Positions 22,178-33,000 of a stretch of DNA of 64,000 nt are shown here, one piece after another; the stretch's first letter is position 1; every line of letters starts with the position of its first letter. The translations under genes and the position numbers were made by a program. Origin of the DNA: Ceratotherium simum simum (lineage: Eukaryota > Chordata > Mammalia > Perissodactyla > Rhinocerotidae); contig NW_004454282.1 of assembly GCF_000283155.1 (NCBI RefSeq), forward strand, positions 1,707,341 through 1,771,340, read 5' to 3'. The notes beneath the pieces are model-generated. The model ran no database searches. It was not told the origin of the DNA and saw nothing but the letters and a program-made list of their open reading frames with translations.

Positions 22178-22390
22178 TGGGCCAGCCCCAGTGGCCTAGT
22201 GGTTAAGTTCAGCACACTCCACTTCTGTGGCCCAGGTTCGATTCCTGGGCACGGACTTACACCACCCATCTGTCAGTGGCTATGCTGTGGTGTCAGATCA
22301 TATATAAAATAGAGGAAGATTGACAACAGATGTTAGCTCAGGGTGAATCTTTCTCAGCAAAAAATAATAATAATAAAATATTTTTAAAAA
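22178..22390 (+). mobile_element. ERE SINE in L1-A ORF2, exact 19-bp TSD
   Basis: Sense ERE: 'gccagccccagtggcctagt' (A box region), 'ggcccaggttcgattcctgg' (B box), 'gttagctcagggtgaatctt', then an A-rich tail with 'aataataataaaat'. The TSD aagaagcaagaaagattcc is perfect at 22159-22177 and 22391-22409. The body is more diverged than the TSD, so the source element was probably already variant. Confidence 0.92.
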
Positions 22391-24816
22391 AAGAAGCAAG
22401 AAAGATTCCAAACGAACAACCTAATTCTATGCCTTAAAGAACTAGAAAAAGAAAAACAAACTGAGCCTAAAGTCAGCAGAAGAAAGGAAATAATAAAGAT
22501 TAGAGTAGAAATAAATTAAATAGAGACAGGAAAACAATAGAAAAGATTAAAAGAGTTGGTTCTTTGAAAAGATAAACAAAATTGACAAACTCTTAGCTAG
22601 ACTAACCCAGGAAAAAAGAGACAGTTTATAAGTTCAAAATATAAATTAAAAAAAAACACATTACAACTGACATCAGAGAAATATAAAGTTTCACAAGAGG
22701 CTACTATGAACAATTACATGCCAACAAACTGGACAAACTAGAAAAAATGGAAAAATTCTTAGAAACATACAACTTACCAAGACTATCAGGAATAGAAAAT
22801 CTGAATAGACAAATTACTAGTAAGGATATTGAATCAGTAATCAAACAACTCCCAATAATATAATCCCAGGACCAGAAGACTTCACTGGTAAATTTTACCA
22901 AACATTTAAATACTTAACACTGATCCTTCTCAAATTCTTCAAAAAAAAAAAAAAAAAATCAGAGAGGAGGAAACACTCCCAAACTTATTTTACAAGGCCG
23001 ACATTATCCTGATACCAAAATCAGAAAAAACACTACTGGTAAAGAAAACTATAAGCCAATACTCCTGATGAATATAGATGTAAAAATTCTCAGTAAAATA
23101 CTAGCAAACTGAACTCAGCAGCACATTAAGAGGATCATTCACCATGATCAAGTGGGATTTAACCCTGGGATACAAGGATGGTTCAACATACTCAAATCAA
23201 TCAATGTAATATACCACATTAATAAAATGAAAGAAAAGAATCATATGATCATCTCAATAGACGCAGAAAAAGCATCTGACAAAATTCAACATTCATTCAT
23301 GATAAAAACTCTTAACAAATTAGGCCTAGAAGGAACAGATCTCAACATAATAAAGGCCATGTATGACAAGCCCACAGCTAACATCATACTCAATGGGGAA
23401 AGAATGAAAGCTTTTCCTCTAAGATCAGGAATAAGACAAGGATGCCCACTCTCACCACTCCTATTCAACATAGTACCTAGCCAGAGCAATCAGGCAAGAA
23501 AAAGAAATACAAGTTATCAGAACTGGAAAGGAAGAAGTAAAATTGCCTCTATTTGCAGTTGACATGATTTTATATATAGAAAATCCTAAAGACTTAACCT
23601 AAAAACTGTTAAATATAATTAATGAATTCAGTAAAGTTGCAGGATACAAAGTGAATATACAAAAATCAGTAGCATTTCTATACGCTAACAATAAAATTTC
23701 TGGAAAAGAAATGAAATTGATCCCATTTACAATAGAATCAAAAACAATAAAATACTTAGGAATAAATTTAGCTAAGGAAGTGCAAGATCTCTATGCTGAA
23801 AACTGTAAGACATTAATGAAAGAAACTGAAGACACATATAAATGGAAAGGTATCCCATGTTCATAGATTGGAAAAATTAACATTGTTAAAAAGTCAATAC
23901 TACTAAAGCCATCTATAGATTCAATGCAACCCTTATCAAGAATCCAGTGGCATTTTTTATGGAAGTAGAAAACCACCCCTAAAATTTATATATATAAATA
24001 AATACCCCACAAAATACCCCAAATAGCCAAAAAAAAATTCTTAGAATGAACAAAGCAGAAGGCATCACACTTCCTGATTTCAAGCTTTACTATAAAGCTA
24101 TAGCACTGGCATAAAAGCAGACGAATAAGCCAATGGAACAGAAGCAAGAGCCCAGAAATAAACCCAAGCGTGTACAGTCAACTAATATTTGACAAGAGAG
24201 CCAAGAATATTCAATGAAGAAAAGATAGTCTCTTCAATAAATGGTGCTGGGATAATTGTATATTCACATATAAAAGAATGAAACTGGACCCATATCTTAC
24301 ACCACAGAAGAATTAATTCGAAATGGATTAAAGACTTAAATATGAGACCTGAAATCATGAAAATCCTAGAAGAAAACATAGGAATAAAGCTTCTTGACAT
24401 GAGTCTTGGTAATGATTTTTGGGGCATGAAACCTAAAACACAAGCAACAAAATACAAAATCAGCAAGTGGGACTATATCAAAGTAAAAAGCTTCTCCACA
24501 GCAAAAGAAACCATCAACAAAGTGAAAAGACAACCTATAGGAATAGAAAAAAATATTTGCAAACCATATATCTAATAAAGAGTTAATATTCAAAATATAT
24601 AAAGAACTCATACAACTCAATAGCAAAAAAACAAAGAATTCAATTAAAAAAATGGGCAAAGGACCTGAATGGAGATTTCTCTAAAGAAGATTCACAGAAA
24701 GGCAAGAGATACATGAAAAGATGCTCAACATCACTAGTCATTAGGGAAATGCAAATTAAAACTACAATGAGAAAACACCTCACACCTGTTAGAATGACCA
24801 TCAAAAAGATGAGATA

Positions 24817-25090
24817 GGGGGCCGGCCTGGTGGCGCAAGCAGTTAAGTGCCCGCACTCTGCTGCTGTGGCCTGGAGTTCGCCGGTTAGGATCCTGGGCGT
24901 GCACCGACGCACTGCTTGGCAAGCCATGCTGTGGCAGCATCCCATATAAAGTGGAGGAATATGGGCACAGATGTTAGCCCAGGGCCAGTCTTCCTCGGCA
25001 AAAAAAAAAAATAAAAAACAAAAAAAACAGGAGGATTGGCAGATGTTAGCACAGGGCTGATCCTCCTCACAAAAAAAATAAATAAATAAA
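24817..25090 (+). mobile_element. ERE SINE in L1-A ORF2 C-terminal region
   Basis: GC-rich sense ERE: 'gggggccggcctggtggcgc', 'tgggcgtgcaccgacgcact', 'cccatataaagtggaggaat', two 'gttag..cagggc' units and a tail of A with 'aaataaataaataaa'. The L1 reads across it ('gatgagata' to 'aatgctggcatgaatg'). The TSD is weak, gagata at 24811-24816 and 25091-25096, perhaps trimmed by tail slippage. Confidence 0.87.
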
Positions 25091-25530
25091 GAGATAAATG
25101 CTGGCATGAATGTGGAGAAAAGGGAACCCTTGTGCACTATTTGTGGGATTGTAAATTCATACAACCACTATGGAAAACAGTACGGAGGATCTTCAAAAAA
25201 TTAAAAATAAAACTACCATATGATCCAGCAATTCCACTTCTGGGAATATATACAAAGGAAACAAAAACACTAATTCAAAATGATATCTGCACCCCCATGT
25301 ACACAGCAGCATTATTCACAATAGCCAAGACATGGAAATTACCTAAGTATCCACTGATGGATGAATGGATGAAGAAGTTGTGGTATATATACACAATGGG
25401 CTATTATTCAGCCACAAAAAAATGAGGAAATCCTACCATTTGCAACAACATAGATGGACCTTGAAGGCATTATGCCAAGTGAAATAAGTCAGACAGAGAA
25501 AGACAAATACTACATGATCTCACTTATATG

Positions 25531-25920
25531 TGGAATCTAAAAACAAAAACTCATAGAAAAAGAGATAAGACTTGTGATTATCAGAGGCAGAGGGTGAGGG
25601 GAGGTGGAATGGAGAAAGGTGGTCAAATAACTACTAGGGATGTAATGTACAACATGATGACTATAGCTAACACTGATGTACAATATATAGGAAAGTTGTT
25701 AAAAGAGTAAATCCTAAGAGTTCTCATCACAAACAGAAAAACTTTTTTCCCTTTTTATTTTCTTGTTTCTTTTGTTTTTATTTTATCTATATGAGAAGAT
25801 GGATGTTAGCTGAACCTATTGTAATCATTTCACAATATATGTAAATCAAACCATCATGCTGTATGCCTTAAACTTATATAGTGATGTTGTCAATTATTTT
25901 TCAATAAAACTAGGAAAAAA
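25531..25920 (+). mobile_element. L1-A 3' UTR
   Basis: Follows 'cacttatatgtggaatctaa'. Includes 'tgtacaacatgatgactata', 'gatggatgttagctgaacct' and 'catttcacaatatatgtaaa', ending 'caattatttttcaataaaac' with a short A tail. The AATAAA at 25903-25908 lies near the end. Confidence 0.75.
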
Positions 25921-25933
25921 GAACTTATTCCTT

Positions 25934-26450
25934 ATTAAGGCTGAATAGTATACCTCTGTATGGATAGACCACATTTTGTTTATCCACTCACTAGTTGATG
26001 GACATTTGGGTTGTTTATACTTTTTGGTTATTATTAATAATGCTACTATGAGCATTTGTATAAAAATTTTTGTGTGAACATATATTTTCATTGTTCTTAG
26101 GTAAATACCTAGGAATGCAATTACTGGGTCATAGAGTAACTCTATGTTTAATCATTTGGGGAACCGACACATTGTTTTCCAAGGTGGCATCTTACATTCT
26201 CCCAAACAGTGGGTTTTGATTTTTGCACATCCTCATCAACACTTATTATTATCTGACTTTTTGATTCTAGCCATCCTGGTGGGTTTGAAGTGGTATTCCA
26301 TTGTGGTTTTGATTTGCATTTCTCTAATAACTAAAGATGTCAAGCATCTTTTCATATGCTTACTAGCCATTTGTATATCTTTCTTGGAGAAAAGTCTATT
26401 TACATCCCTTGCCCACTTTTTAATTGAGTTATTGTCTTTTTATTATTGAG
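25934..26450 (-). mobile_element. Old L1, antisense (right half, split by L1-A)
   Basis: Picks up directly from 18608: 'ggacatttgggttgtttata', 'aatgctactatgagcatttg', 'gtgggtttgaagtggtattc', 'catttgtatatctttcttgg'. A 101-codon minus-strand-derived reading seen on the plus strand at 26144-26449 is only the reverse of ORF2 sequence. Confidence 0.75.
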
Positions 26451-26539
26451 GAACAAATTTATACATGAGAAACTAATAGTCATTTAGTTGATTAGAAAAA
26501 GTATAAAGGTCGTTGTTTTGGAGTGTGTGGGAAAATAAG

Positions 26540-26960
26540 GTCCCTCTTACCTGTTAATAATTAAATACAACATTTTTAGAAGACAATTTGGTGAACGTAT
26601 CAACATTTTTTACATGGCCACATCTGACCCTCAAGTTCATCTTCTATGAATCCATCTGATAGAAATAACTTACATAGTATAAATAATATAGAGATAAAAA
26701 CTACTGGCTAAAATATATTTATAATAGCAGAAACATGGCAACAATCTATATATCCATCAATAGGAGACTGGAAAATACAATATATCTATAAAATGGAATA
26801 CCAGGAAACCATTACAGAGAATAAAGTACATCTGCGGTCCTGCTATGAAAGATTTTATCTTTGTATCTTTTAGTTAAAGCAAGAAAGCAATTTCAGAATG
26901 ATGCGTAAGATAACCTTTTTAAAACCAAACAACTATATGTGTGTGTGTGTACTGAGAAAA
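26540..26960 (+). mobile_element. Old L1 3' end
   Basis: Sense L1MD/L1ME-like order: 'gacaatttggtgaacgtatc', 'ttataatagcagaaacatgg', 'atatatccatcaataggaga', 'aaatggaataccaggaaacc'. Ends near a short (GT)n at 26938-26951. Confidence 0.55.
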
Positions 26961-27729
26961 ATCTAGGAACCAAAACCCTGTTTCAAGTCCCAAATCTAAA
27001 CTACCTTACATAAATCACTGTGCTTCTACAATTTGAGAATCACTAAACATACACTCGATTCCCTATTTCCTTTTTGGAAATATCAATCTGTCCTAAGACA
27101 TTTCTTCTGTCTGAAAACTCGACCTCAGAGGCATGGGAACAACTCCCATGTACCAAAATGGTGAGGATTTCTGGCTTAAGAGAGATCTCAAGAGATGGCT
27201 GGTTTCTAGAAGCCAATTGACAACTTCAAGTTGACATGCTTCAGTGAAAGACCGTATTCCAACTGCTTTGTTTTACCATTATGTACTGACTTGCCCACTT
27301 GCCTCCCAGCTAGCTTGTCAGAGCTTCAGGCCTTTTCTCTTCTGGACCAATACTACATATGTCTCCACCTGGAGTTGCCATAACAAAGGAACATGGGGCA
27401 GCATGCTTGGAGTGCCTTAAGCCAATTAAGCAATGGAGCTCTTCCAGGATGGCAAAGTTTTTTGTTGTTACATGATATGAAATTCTTCCAAAAAGAAAAA
27501 ACGTGAAAACGTGTGTCATAGAGCAGAATGATGATCCTAATAAGATCCTCCAGGGTTTTGACATCACTTACATGTATGTGAGGATTATGCCACCATTTGA
27601 GAAGTTCTCCACTGTACCACATTCAATCCAGTATATATTATTTAATGGATACTATTTACTTCTTTGCTGAAAGCCAAGCCAAGATGGTTTTGGGTCCCTA
27701 GGGCATCCTGACTAAATGGTAAATTGGCT
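26961..27729. other. Unique sequence, no gene supported
   Basis: Two overlapping minus-strand frames (85 and 89 codons, 27310-27622) and an uninterrupted plus-strand reading after 27466 look protein-like in places. None shows a domain I recognise, and no frame is favoured, so I do not call a gene or pseudogene. Confidence 0.35.
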
Positions 27730-27990
27730 GTGACTGTTTTTTCAAAACAGCAGGTCAAGACCCATTAGAGGGCTCTGAAATCAATTTAGTAGGTCATGAC
27801 TTGTGCAGGGCTTTTTTTTAAGGAAATAGGATAGAATAAAAAGTCAGAGTACATTGCATGTAATAAAGATAATTGTTTTTGTAAGATATTTCAGCAGTGT
27901 GTATATTTGCATATGAATAAATCACAATGTATTTCTTATTGTAGGTCTCAATCAAAAAAATTTTGAAAGCTGCTGTTCTATCTTTACTGT
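27730..27990. mobile_element. Non-autonomous DNA transposon relic (hAT-like)
   Basis: 'agcaggtcaagacccattag', 'gaaatcaatttagtaggtca' near the left and 'ggtctcaatcaaaaaaattt', 'tgaaagctgctgttct' near the right match a common MER-type hAT MITE whose name I am not sure of. It has no transposase. Confidence 0.4.
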
Positions 27991-28389
27991 GATTTTATAG
28001 GTGGCAAAGCCAGAGAGAGGCTCACTCTATAATAAAAAACAGGTTGTCCTTACAACAAACTAGACTCCTCTACAGTGATTTGACAGAGGTAGGTAGGAAG
28101 TCCTAAACAAAAATTTACCCTCCCACAGACTATTAGAGTGAATCAAATTCCTAGCCCAACCAAAACTAGAATCCATGGGATAATGAAAACAGTCAACTCG
28201 TCAGAGTGGTGGAACTGTGGAGTGAGTTTCTTTTCTTTACTATTTGATATAAATTGAAATCAAGAGAGAAAAACATGCACTCTATAAAATTATCTAGACT
28301 TGAGCATGGGGTCTGGGGAAAGCAACATTGTACACGTCCCCTTTAGCAGGGCTTGAAATAGTTTTTTAGAGCTTAGAAGGAATTACTAA
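27991..28389. other. Unique sequence, nothing recognised
   Basis: No repeat or frame worth naming. Confidence 0.4.
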
Positions 28390-28540
28390 GATGCTCTAGG
28401 TCATCCTGCCATCGTGTTGATGAAGTTGAGTAACTCTTTCAAGATCATTACTCATGGAAAAGCAGGAAATAAAACTAGCTCCTGATTAACTCCAAATCTG
28501 ATGTTCTTTCTACTGCACTCTCCTGCCCTAGATGGCAGCT
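28390..28540 (-). repeat. MIR-like SINE fragment
   Basis: 'gttgagtaactctttcaaga' and 'aaataaaactagctcctgat' followed by 'ccaaatctgatgttctttct' fit the antisense MIR order in decayed form. Confidence 0.4.
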
Positions 28541-28749
28541 CGCCAATACAGACAGCCTTCACTGTAGAGTAGATATCTAGGAAGAAGTGGGGAAAGGGAG
28601 GCGAGACACAGCAGGGAAATAAAATCCCACCAAAGAAAACTTTAACAATTTGACAATTTTATTTAGGACTGCCTCAGGTGAGAAATGTGCTCTTTAGTTC
28701 CCATATCCTGGAAAAAAAATCATGAGATTATCATACTTGGGATATAAGA

Positions 28750-28880
28750 GACTATAGAGAGGATACTGTCTGACTCTCCTTAGACCTGGGAAACTGAGGT
28801 CCAGAGAGAAGAGACAGCAGCCTGGATGAAGAACAAAGACTTAAGTACCACTGGCCTAATTCCAGTCTATGGATTTTTCC
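28750..28880 (-). repeat. MIR-like SINE fragment
   Basis: 'gggaaactgaggtccagaga' is the conserved antisense MIR/MIR3 core. The flanks are diverged. Confidence 0.45.
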
Positions 28881-29714
28881 ATGATATCATGCTCTCTCTT
28901 CTTCATTAAAGAGGAGTTAAAACAAAAAACAACAACAACTTAAAGCCCCAAACCTACAAGGGGCCAAAGGAGAGCTGCAAATGTTGAAAGTTCTTCTTGA
29001 AAACCCAATCAGCAACTGTTAAGAAAGATAGCTGGCTTTATAAATGCCTGCTCCATAGCACCACAAATACTCTCAGGAGGATAAATCACTACCCATTTCT
29101 TAAACTTAGTTTATTTCACAAGCACTCCTTACCTCTCAATGTGCTATTGGGCAAAGTGGATTGCATGGATATTTGGTGCAAAATCAGTTCGTGAACTTTG
29201 GGTAGCCTTCTCTTTTAATGACATTTTACTTTTGAGTTCTTGGATGCTTCTTTCCTACTGTCAGAAAAAAATAGTGTCTCCAGAGGTTGGCTGGGCTTAG
29301 AAGAGTTCTTCAGGAAAGTATTATTCCCAGAAGACATAAATGATCAACATTGTGTTCAATGTTAGTAGTAGTTGTTTTAATAGGTGAAGAGGATAAAAAT
29401 GCAAGAATTGGCAAACTAGACTTCTCAGCTTCTCTTAGTGGATGCCTCATATACTGTGGTAACTTTAATGCCGTGATGACTCCACACTCAGACTAGAGAT
29501 CATGATAATCTAGCCTACTTGATGGCCTTTGTATAGCCTGTCAAACAGAACTCCTGGCAAGCAAAAATTTAATAATGACACTAATGGAGACATTGATGAA
29601 AATGCATGAGTCTCCTGAACAGTAAGTCAAACATATGCACAGCTATCCATTTCCAGAAAACTTTGAGAAGTAACTTTACTGCAGGATAAAAAATTAAAGT
29701 TTTAGTGTTACAGA
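28881..29714. other. Unique sequence, nothing recognised
   Basis: A 65-codon plus-strand frame near 29000 lacks known motifs. Confidence 0.4.
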
Positions 29715-29835
29715 GACTTTTATTCAAATCTCATCTCTCTCATTTTTCTAGAAATAGAGCTTCGAGACTTCTGAATAGGAAAGTAACTTACCCAGTTTCC
29801 CCAATTGTAAAACATGGATACTAGCGCCCTCCTTC
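29715..29835 (+). repeat. MIR SINE fragment
   Basis: Sense MIR-like: 'tattcaaatctcatctctct', 'gaaagtaacttacccagttt' and 'ccccaattgtaaaacatgga'. Confidence 0.5.
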
Positions 29836-30060
29836 ATTTTATTGAAATATTTTGAATAGGTGATATATGCTCATGATACAAAATGTATGGGGTAAAAAAG
29901 AGTATTTATGAAACAAATTCTTCCCTCCTCTGTCCCATAGCCACTCAATATCTGTCCCTGGTACAACCATTAACTGATTCATGAGTTCCCTCTGAGATAT
30001 TCTATGCATTTACAAACACATACATTTATACAATACACATTTTAAAATTACATCTGAGTA
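29836..30060 (-). mobile_element. Old L1 3' UTR fragment
   Basis: Antisense L1M-like: 'ttttattgaaatattttgaa', 'ttcttccctcctctgtccca', 'ctctgagatattctatgcat', 'acaaacacatacatttatac'. Confidence 0.5.
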
Positions 30061-30644
30061 CCTAGCTTTAGTGTTGTCATTAGGCACAGAGGTAAAGTCT
30101 GTAAAGCATCTAGCCTATGGTCATAGTATTAGAGGATTCTTCAAAGCACTTTAAAGAGTCACTTATGAAATACAAAGTTCCCTGCTACTCAAATTCAAGG
30201 AGCAGTAACGGGGAGGAGGCCATCACCCACGGAGCAGAAAGAACATCTGACATATCACTCAGCTAACACACTGTATGGTACTGATGATGCTAGCCATCTG
30301 TTCCTTTTCCTTCCACTGCCAGAGTATCATAAATTATCTTTTGCAGCAAACAAGTTCTACCCCTTTCTGTAGCAAGCCTCCATGGTGGAAGGAATACATC
30401 AGGCCAAACAAAGTTGGGGACAAAAAACTTGCTGGAAGGTCTTCATATCAAAGGAAATAGTTTCAAAGGAAGTTTAGGTGGATCTTGGAAGCGAAATTGG
30501 AAATTTTTCTTAAAATTATCTTTAAATGAAGAGATACCATTGAAATCAACTTAATAAAACAAAAATCTCAAGGGATGCATGGACAAGAACATAGTCTTAA
30601 AACCACTGCACATTTGAATTGGAAAGTCTCTATGTATAGATGGC
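30061..30644. other. Unique sequence, nothing recognised
   Basis: No repeat or convincing frame. Confidence 0.4.
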
Positions 30645-31085
30645 GTTATTGTTCCTAATTCTCACCTCTCCTTATGTTAATACCCTTTGACGCGTGATCT
30701 TTCAATTTTTCCTTCTAGAGGTAGAATATATTTCTCCACCTCTTTGTTTCTAGTTTTAGTGATATGACATGTTTTTGCCAAAAGAATGTAGTTGAAAAGG
30801 ACAGTGATACAGTTTTGAGCCCAGGTCTTAATAGGTATTGAATGTTTCTACTTGTCCCTCTGTGCTTTCTGCCATCACCATGAGAGGATCATGCCCTAGA
30901 AGAATGAAAGTTACATGGAATATTAGAACTGGATCCTAGCTAGGAGACAAGCCAAGGCTAGATCAACAGAACACAAGCCAATCTGAAAATTCACAAGTGA
31001 GAAGATATGATGGTGTTTTGAGACAATGAATTTTAAAGTGGTTTGTTACACAGCATTATCATGGCTATAGCTGACTTATATATCC
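30645..31085 (+). mobile_element. Decayed LTR-like element (MaLR-like)
   Basis: 'tctagttttagtgatatgac', 'aagaatgtagttgaaaagga' and the end 'aaagtggtttgttacacagc' plus 'attatcatggctatagctga' resemble a common mammalian LTR whose 3' end reads 'gtttgttacacagcaatagataac'. Family is uncertain and there is no coding content. Confidence 0.4.
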
Positions 31086-31194
31086 TCAGAGATCATTACT
31101 TTCCTAAAGGGGAAGGGACTTTTCTATGTTTCAGTTTAGCACAGTGACAGGTACATAACAGACACCTATATTTTGTTGCATTGTATTGAACCTG

Positions 31195-31310
31195 ATTCAA
31201 CAGCTTATTTTCAGATGAGAATCCCCTGGGTTTAGAGAGGTCAAACTTCTTGCTTAATATTACACAGCTAAGTAGCAGGAAACGTAGAGTTGGATTTTTT
31301 TCTCTCCAAA
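31195..31310 (-). repeat. MIR SINE fragment
   Basis: Antisense core: 'cagatgagaatcccctggg', 'gagaggtcaaacttcttgct', 'taatattacacagctaagta'. Confidence 0.55.
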
Positions 31311-31333
31311 GTTAGGGGACAATGACTTTAAAG

Positions 31334-31497
31334 CAGGTTTTCTCAACCTTGTCACTATTGCCATTTTGGGCCAAATCTAATCTCTACTCACTAGATGCCA
31401 GCAGCATCCCCATCCCCGTTGTAAAAACCAAAAATGTCTCCAGACATTGCCAAATGTCGCATGAGGAGTAAACCGTCCCCTGTTGAGAACCACTGAG
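31334..31497 (-). mobile_element. MER20 hAT DNA transposon
   Basis: Both terminal regions are visible ('caggttttctcaacctt' and 'gttgagaaccactgagc'). Inside, 'cactagatgccagcagcatc' and 'aaaaatgtctccagacattg' are diagnostic of MER20. It is a non-autonomous MITE; about 165 bp is slightly short of full length. Confidence 0.75.
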
Positions 31498-32084
31498 CAA
31501 CCACAATACTTTTGACTACATAATTTTTAACTGCTGAAAGTCTGTGGCTTTTATGGTGAGCTAAAATAATACTTAACTGGCTAAAACACAAAGCTAATTG
31601 ATATCTTACACAAATTTTGTCACAAGTACTGTATTCAAGACACTGGAAGCAACAGTTATTAATCAACTCAAGTCCAACATGTAACTCAAATTAAACATCC
31701 TTATCAATCACAGATGAGCACAGGGAAGTTCTTCGTAGCTAAAATGCTTTTACGAAGCAAACTTCTAGATGTCCATTCTTATGGATCCATTCTGTCCTCC
31801 TGTTTTTCTGATCCTCTTCATCTTTTTCCCTACTATGACTCAGAAAGAATCTGCAGGGCCAGTGGGGAGTGAGAAAATCCCTTTTCTTTCTTAAGATTTT
31901 CCTGACTCTTGACCAAGATTCGAAAGCTCTCTTGGCTCATTCATCATTAGGGGCTATCTGATCATATTGACTTCCACACAGCCTTAGAGCAGCACTAACC
32001 TCAGAACATAATCTAACTCTTGGCTCATCATAAACATTTCTTATTCTATTAACTACTGATATCCTTTTACAAGACTGCTTCCCT
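31498..32084. other. Unique sequence, nothing recognised
   Basis: No repeat or frame with support. Confidence 0.4.
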
Positions 32085-32262
32085 GCCCTGGGTGCCCATT
32101 AGGATCTCCTGGAGGGCTTCTACAACACACAGTGCTCAGCCTCACCCTGGACCATTTAAATCAGAGTCTCTGGCAACAAGTCTCTGGAATAAGCACTGGT
32201 ATTTTCAAAATATCCCTAAGGAAATCCAATGTGCAGCTAGGGCTGAGAACTACTGTTCTAAA
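32085..32262 (+). mobile_element. MER5A hAT DNA transposon
   Basis: 'aggatctcctggagggcttc', 'agcctcaccctggaccattt' and the terminal 'gggctgagaactactgttct' match MER5A, a non-autonomous Charlie-type element. Confidence 0.6.
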
Positions 32263-32299
32263 ACATATAATATATGATGTCATATTCGTGTTCATCAAG

Positions 32300-32770
32300 A
32301 ACACCACCCAAAGTCCTTACCACAGTCCATGAGGGTCCCACATGATCTAGACCCTGGCTGTCCCTCTGTCCTCAACTCCAATCACTCCCCAACGCCACTC
32401 TGCCTCAGCCACACTGGCTTCCTTGCTATTCCTCACAACACTTGAAGTAACACCCTTGCCTCACGACCTTTGCCCCTGATGTTCCTTCCTCCTGGAATAT
32501 TCTTCCCCAGATGTTCGTGCAGTTCACACCTGACTTTGTTCAGGTGTCTCCTCAGATGTCACTTCCCCAGAGATGCCTTCCCTGCATCTTGTTACTCTCT
32601 ATGCCTCAAGCTTGCTATATTATTAATATATGACTTAGATATATCTGTATATTTGCTCATTCTCTCCCTTCACATGAAGGCAGGGACTGGTTATGTTTTG
32701 GTTCAGTTCAACAAGCCCAGCATCTATATCAGTGCCTAGAACCTCCTTAGAAGGCACTCAAAAAGTATTT
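32300..32770 (+). mobile_element. L2 LINE 3' end
   Basis: A good L2 3' match in sense: 'cacatgatctagaccctggc', 'cagccacactggcttccttg', 'gacctttgcccctgatgttc', 'cttcctcctggaatattctt', 'cagatgtcacttccccagag', then 'aggcagggactggttatg' and 'cagtgcctagaacctcctta'. The 89-codon frame at 32470-32739 follows this L2 and is not a gene. Confidence 0.8.
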
Positions 32771-32829
32771 TCTGAAAATCTTAACAAATAAGAACCATAA
32801 AACATGTCCATGCTTACTTTATTTGAGCC

Positions 32830-33000
32830 ACTGAATTAGGTGCTTCATAACACTATGACCTCATTCCATCCTCAGGGTAATTCTCATTATCTTTAATTTA
32901 TAATTAAGAAACTTGACAATATGAAAGTTTAACATTCAGGATCAAACAGATAATAAGTTCCAAGGCCATGATTAGAACCCATTATTTTTTCACTCCCAAA
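32830..33000 (-). repeat. MIR SINE
   Basis: Antisense MIR, decayed: 'cctcattccatcctcagggt', 'tataattaagaaacttgaca', 'agataataagttccaaggcc', 'gattagaacccatta'. Confidence 0.5.

Larger units (their letters stand above)
21270..25530 (+). pseudogene. L1-A ORF2 relic (endonuclease/reverse transcriptase)
   Basis: ORF2p nicks DNA and copies L1 RNA. An endonuclease piece (121 codons, 21543-21908) keeps NIYVPN, the catalytic GDFNAP block and a WIDHMLG block where SRIDHILG is usual. The RT piece (136 codons, 23152-23562) keeps [12 protein letters not shown] and [14 protein letters not shown]. The active-site motif at 23552-23563 reads FAVD instead of FADD, so the first catalytic aspartate is lost. C-terminal frames are at 24342-24575 and 25132-25425 (AALFTIAKTWK segment). 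It is broken by stops, frameshifts and two EREs; inactive. Confidence 0.8.
18609..25920 (+). mobile_element. L1-A: nearly full-length L1 retrotransposon
   Basis: Contains every L1 segment in order: 5' UTR, ORF1 relic, inter-ORF spacer, ORF2 relic (endonuclease, reverse transcriptase, C-terminus) and 3' UTR with AATAAA at 25903-25908. It is flanked by a 14-bp TSD, agaatttattcctt at 18595-18608 and agaacttattcctt at 25920-25933 (one mismatch), set in one older minus-strand L1. Three EREs later landed in it; without them it is about 6.5 kb, a normal full length. Stops and frameshifts throughout make it a dead copy. Subfamily not assigned. Confidence 0.85.

Noticed and set aside
24640..25164. 174-codon minus-strand frame
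   Set aside because: Made of antisense L1 and ERE sequence; it spans the SINE boundary and its A tail read in reverse.
27310..27622. Protein-like translations on both strands
   Set aside because: Considered a processed pseudogene, but no family is recognisable, frames disagree and no poly(A) or TSD is seen.
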